A DNA stretch of 5,589 bases from an uncultured Taibaiella sp. (GTDB lineage Bacteria; Bacteroidota; Bacteroidia; Chitinophagales; Chitinophagaceae). The translations under genes were made by a program, and so were the position numbers. The stretch is taken from positions 1 through 5,589 of the forward strand of contig CAMPJV010000193.1 in NCBI GenBank assembly GCA_946886975.1. The letters run 5' to 3'. Below are positions 4,525-5,589 of this stretch, piece after piece. The stretch's first letter is position 1; every line of letters starts with the position of its first letter. The notes beneath the pieces were generated by a model that was not told the DNA's origin, did no database searches, and saw only the letters and a program-made list of their open reading frames with translations.

Positions 4525-5589
4525 CTACTTATTGACCCTATGAGTATAGACGTTATGGTTTAGCTCCATACTAAGCAAGTACAGACCAGAACTTAATCCT
4601 GACAGATTTGGGATGGTTACGTTCTGGATGCCTGGTCTAAGGAACTCCTTGTATTCGACAACTTTCCTTCCCGAAATACCGACAAGCGTAAATAGCGCAT
4701 CGCCTTCGCTTTCTGCGGAAACCGTAAGGAAAAGCTTATCAGTAAAGACGGTTGGATAAATATTGACGATACCTTTGCTTAAAGCCTTTTGGCCGGTTGC
4801 CACTGTGGGTGAATAGTAAAAGCTGCCATTGTCTTCAACAATCTTAAGCCTGTAATAGATCTTTCCACCATCATTATTTACCGCGACATCCGTTGCCTGA
4901 TACCTCTGCTGCATTTCACCGCCCCTTGCATGTAGCTCGGCTATGGATGAAAAGACGGTTGCATCTAAACTGCGCTCGATAGCGAACCTGGAAATATTCT
5001 TCTCATTGGAAGTGACCCAGGTGAGGTCTATATTGTCGCCCTTGCGAACTGCGGTAAAGCTTAAGATATCCAGGCTGAGCGGACTAATATCGAAGCCCAT
5101 CTTCATTAGTCTCGCCTGCAGCGATCCCGTTCCTGTTGTCGCATTACCAGCAAGCGTGCGATTTATTGTACTTGGCACCGCTGAATTTGACGCACATGGA
5201 GAGGAACCGGAGCCTGAAAAGCCTGCCTGCGAAACCTCAATAATCAGGTTCATTGTATTATCATAAGAATAAGGAGTGGTCAGAAAGATCTCATACCATC
5301 CGGCGGCATTGAGCGTAGGGCTGACTGTATTGCTAAAGACAGTCGTAAGGCCACTTACAAACGGCCCTGCAGTGAAGGTAGTAAGGGCTGAGGGGCCCAT
5401 TTTGATTGTCAGTGTTGTGAAGGTAGGCGAAGTAGCGATGCCGCCGATGTAGATCTTGTCTATCGTTCCCGATGGTGCATTAAAGTCTGCAGGGTAATAA
5501 AGGTTTTGACGACAGTTTGAGGAACAGCTATTCAAAGGAAAAGCATTGTTCGTAATATCGTTTGGCGTGTAGTTATACTGTGGTATCTG
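4525..5589 (-). CDS. Type IX secretion cargo protein with C-terminal sorting domain, 5' end outside the window
   Basis: The frame stays open to the right edge, giving 354 visible residues that begin QIPQYNYTPND; the true start lies beyond 5589. Visible residues 1-165 form a Thr/Ser/Gly-rich, beta-type region (RQNLYYPADF, TIDKIYIGGI, GWYEIFL) without a named family. About 172-265 is an Ig/FN3-like module of the kind found ahead of sorting domains: FTAVRKGDNIDLTWVTSNE, then RFAIERSLD, then YYRLKIVEDNGSFYYS. About 274-354 is a type A T9SS C-terminal sorting domain: IVNIYPTVFTDKL, GISGRKVVEY, LSGLSSGLYLL, ending THRVNK. In this family the domain directs export across the outer membrane by the Por/T9SS machinery and is then removed. 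The protein is therefore probably cell-surface or secreted; substrate or adhesin role cannot be judged. Homologues usually have YPNP where this has YPTV. The gene converges with the TPR gene. Confidence 0.85.
   Translation of the reverse strand, partial: QIPQYNYTPNDITNNAFPLNSCSSNCRQNLYYPADFNAPSGTIDKIYIGGIATSPTFTTLTIKMGPSALTTFTAGPFVSGLTTVFSNTVSPTLNAAGWYEIFLTTPYSYDNTMNLIIEVSQAGFSGSGSSPCASNSAVPSTINRTLAGNATTGTGSLQARLMKMGFDISPLSLDILSFTAVRKGDNIDLTWVTSNEKNISRFAIERSLDATVFSSIAELHARGGEMQQRYQATDVAVNNDGGKIYYRLKIVEDNGSFYYSPTVATGQKALSKGIVNIYPTVFTDKLFLTVSAESEGDALFTLVGISGRKVVEYKEFLRPGIQNVTIPNLSGLSSGLYLLSMELNHNVYTHRVNK

Noticed and set aside
5533..5535. TTG at 5535 as the start of the T9SS protein
   Set aside because: The same frame continues upstream to the window edge with protein-like sequence (QIPQYNYTPND) and the segment at 5535 is mid-domain with no signal peptide, so the gene is 5'-truncated.

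Overview
The window most likely comes from a member of the Bacteroidota, probably the Chitinophagales/Sphingobacteriales side. Four things point there: the N-terminal sequence of RpoB, promoters of the Bacteroidota type (TTTG, about 19 bp, TAnnTTTG), a protein ending in a type IX secretion (T9SS) C-terminal sorting domain, and an ECF sigma factor with the C-terminal tail common in that phylum. The genus assignment is inference; no database search was possible.

Layout from left to right. Positions 1-1117 (minus) hold the first 372 codons of rpoB, which runs off the left edge. Positions 1118-1415 are a regulatory intergenic stretch with a near-perfect Bacteroidota promoter for rpoB, a leader that could hide its own Shine-Dalgarno sequence, and a long inverted repeat touching the -33 element. 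Positions 1416-2102 (minus) encode an ECF-type sigma-70 factor. Positions 2103-2471 hold no credible gene but contain nine consecutive 11-bp units (2296-2394), a hairpin and a weak candidate promoter. Positions 2472-3518 (minus) encode a secreted protein resembling the TapB/DUF3108-like group. A 109-bp divergent intergenic region with an 11-bp stem separates it from a secreted TPR protein at 3628-4473 (plus). That gene converges on a 5'-truncated T9SS cargo protein at 4525-5589 (minus).

The genes do not form an obvious pathway. rpoB is a core housekeeping gene; the others are a regulator and three exported proteins of unknown substrate, in mixed orientations and mostly separate transcription units. 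The most notable point is that rpoB is not preceded by rplL (nor rplJ, rplA, rplK) as in the usual rplKAJL-rpoBC cluster. It has its own promoter and an ECF sigma gene upstream. I found no defence system, mobile element, CRISPR array, tRNA or rRNA, and nothing I can honestly call a new multi-gene system. The unusual signals here are regulatory and structural, at the DNA and RNA level.
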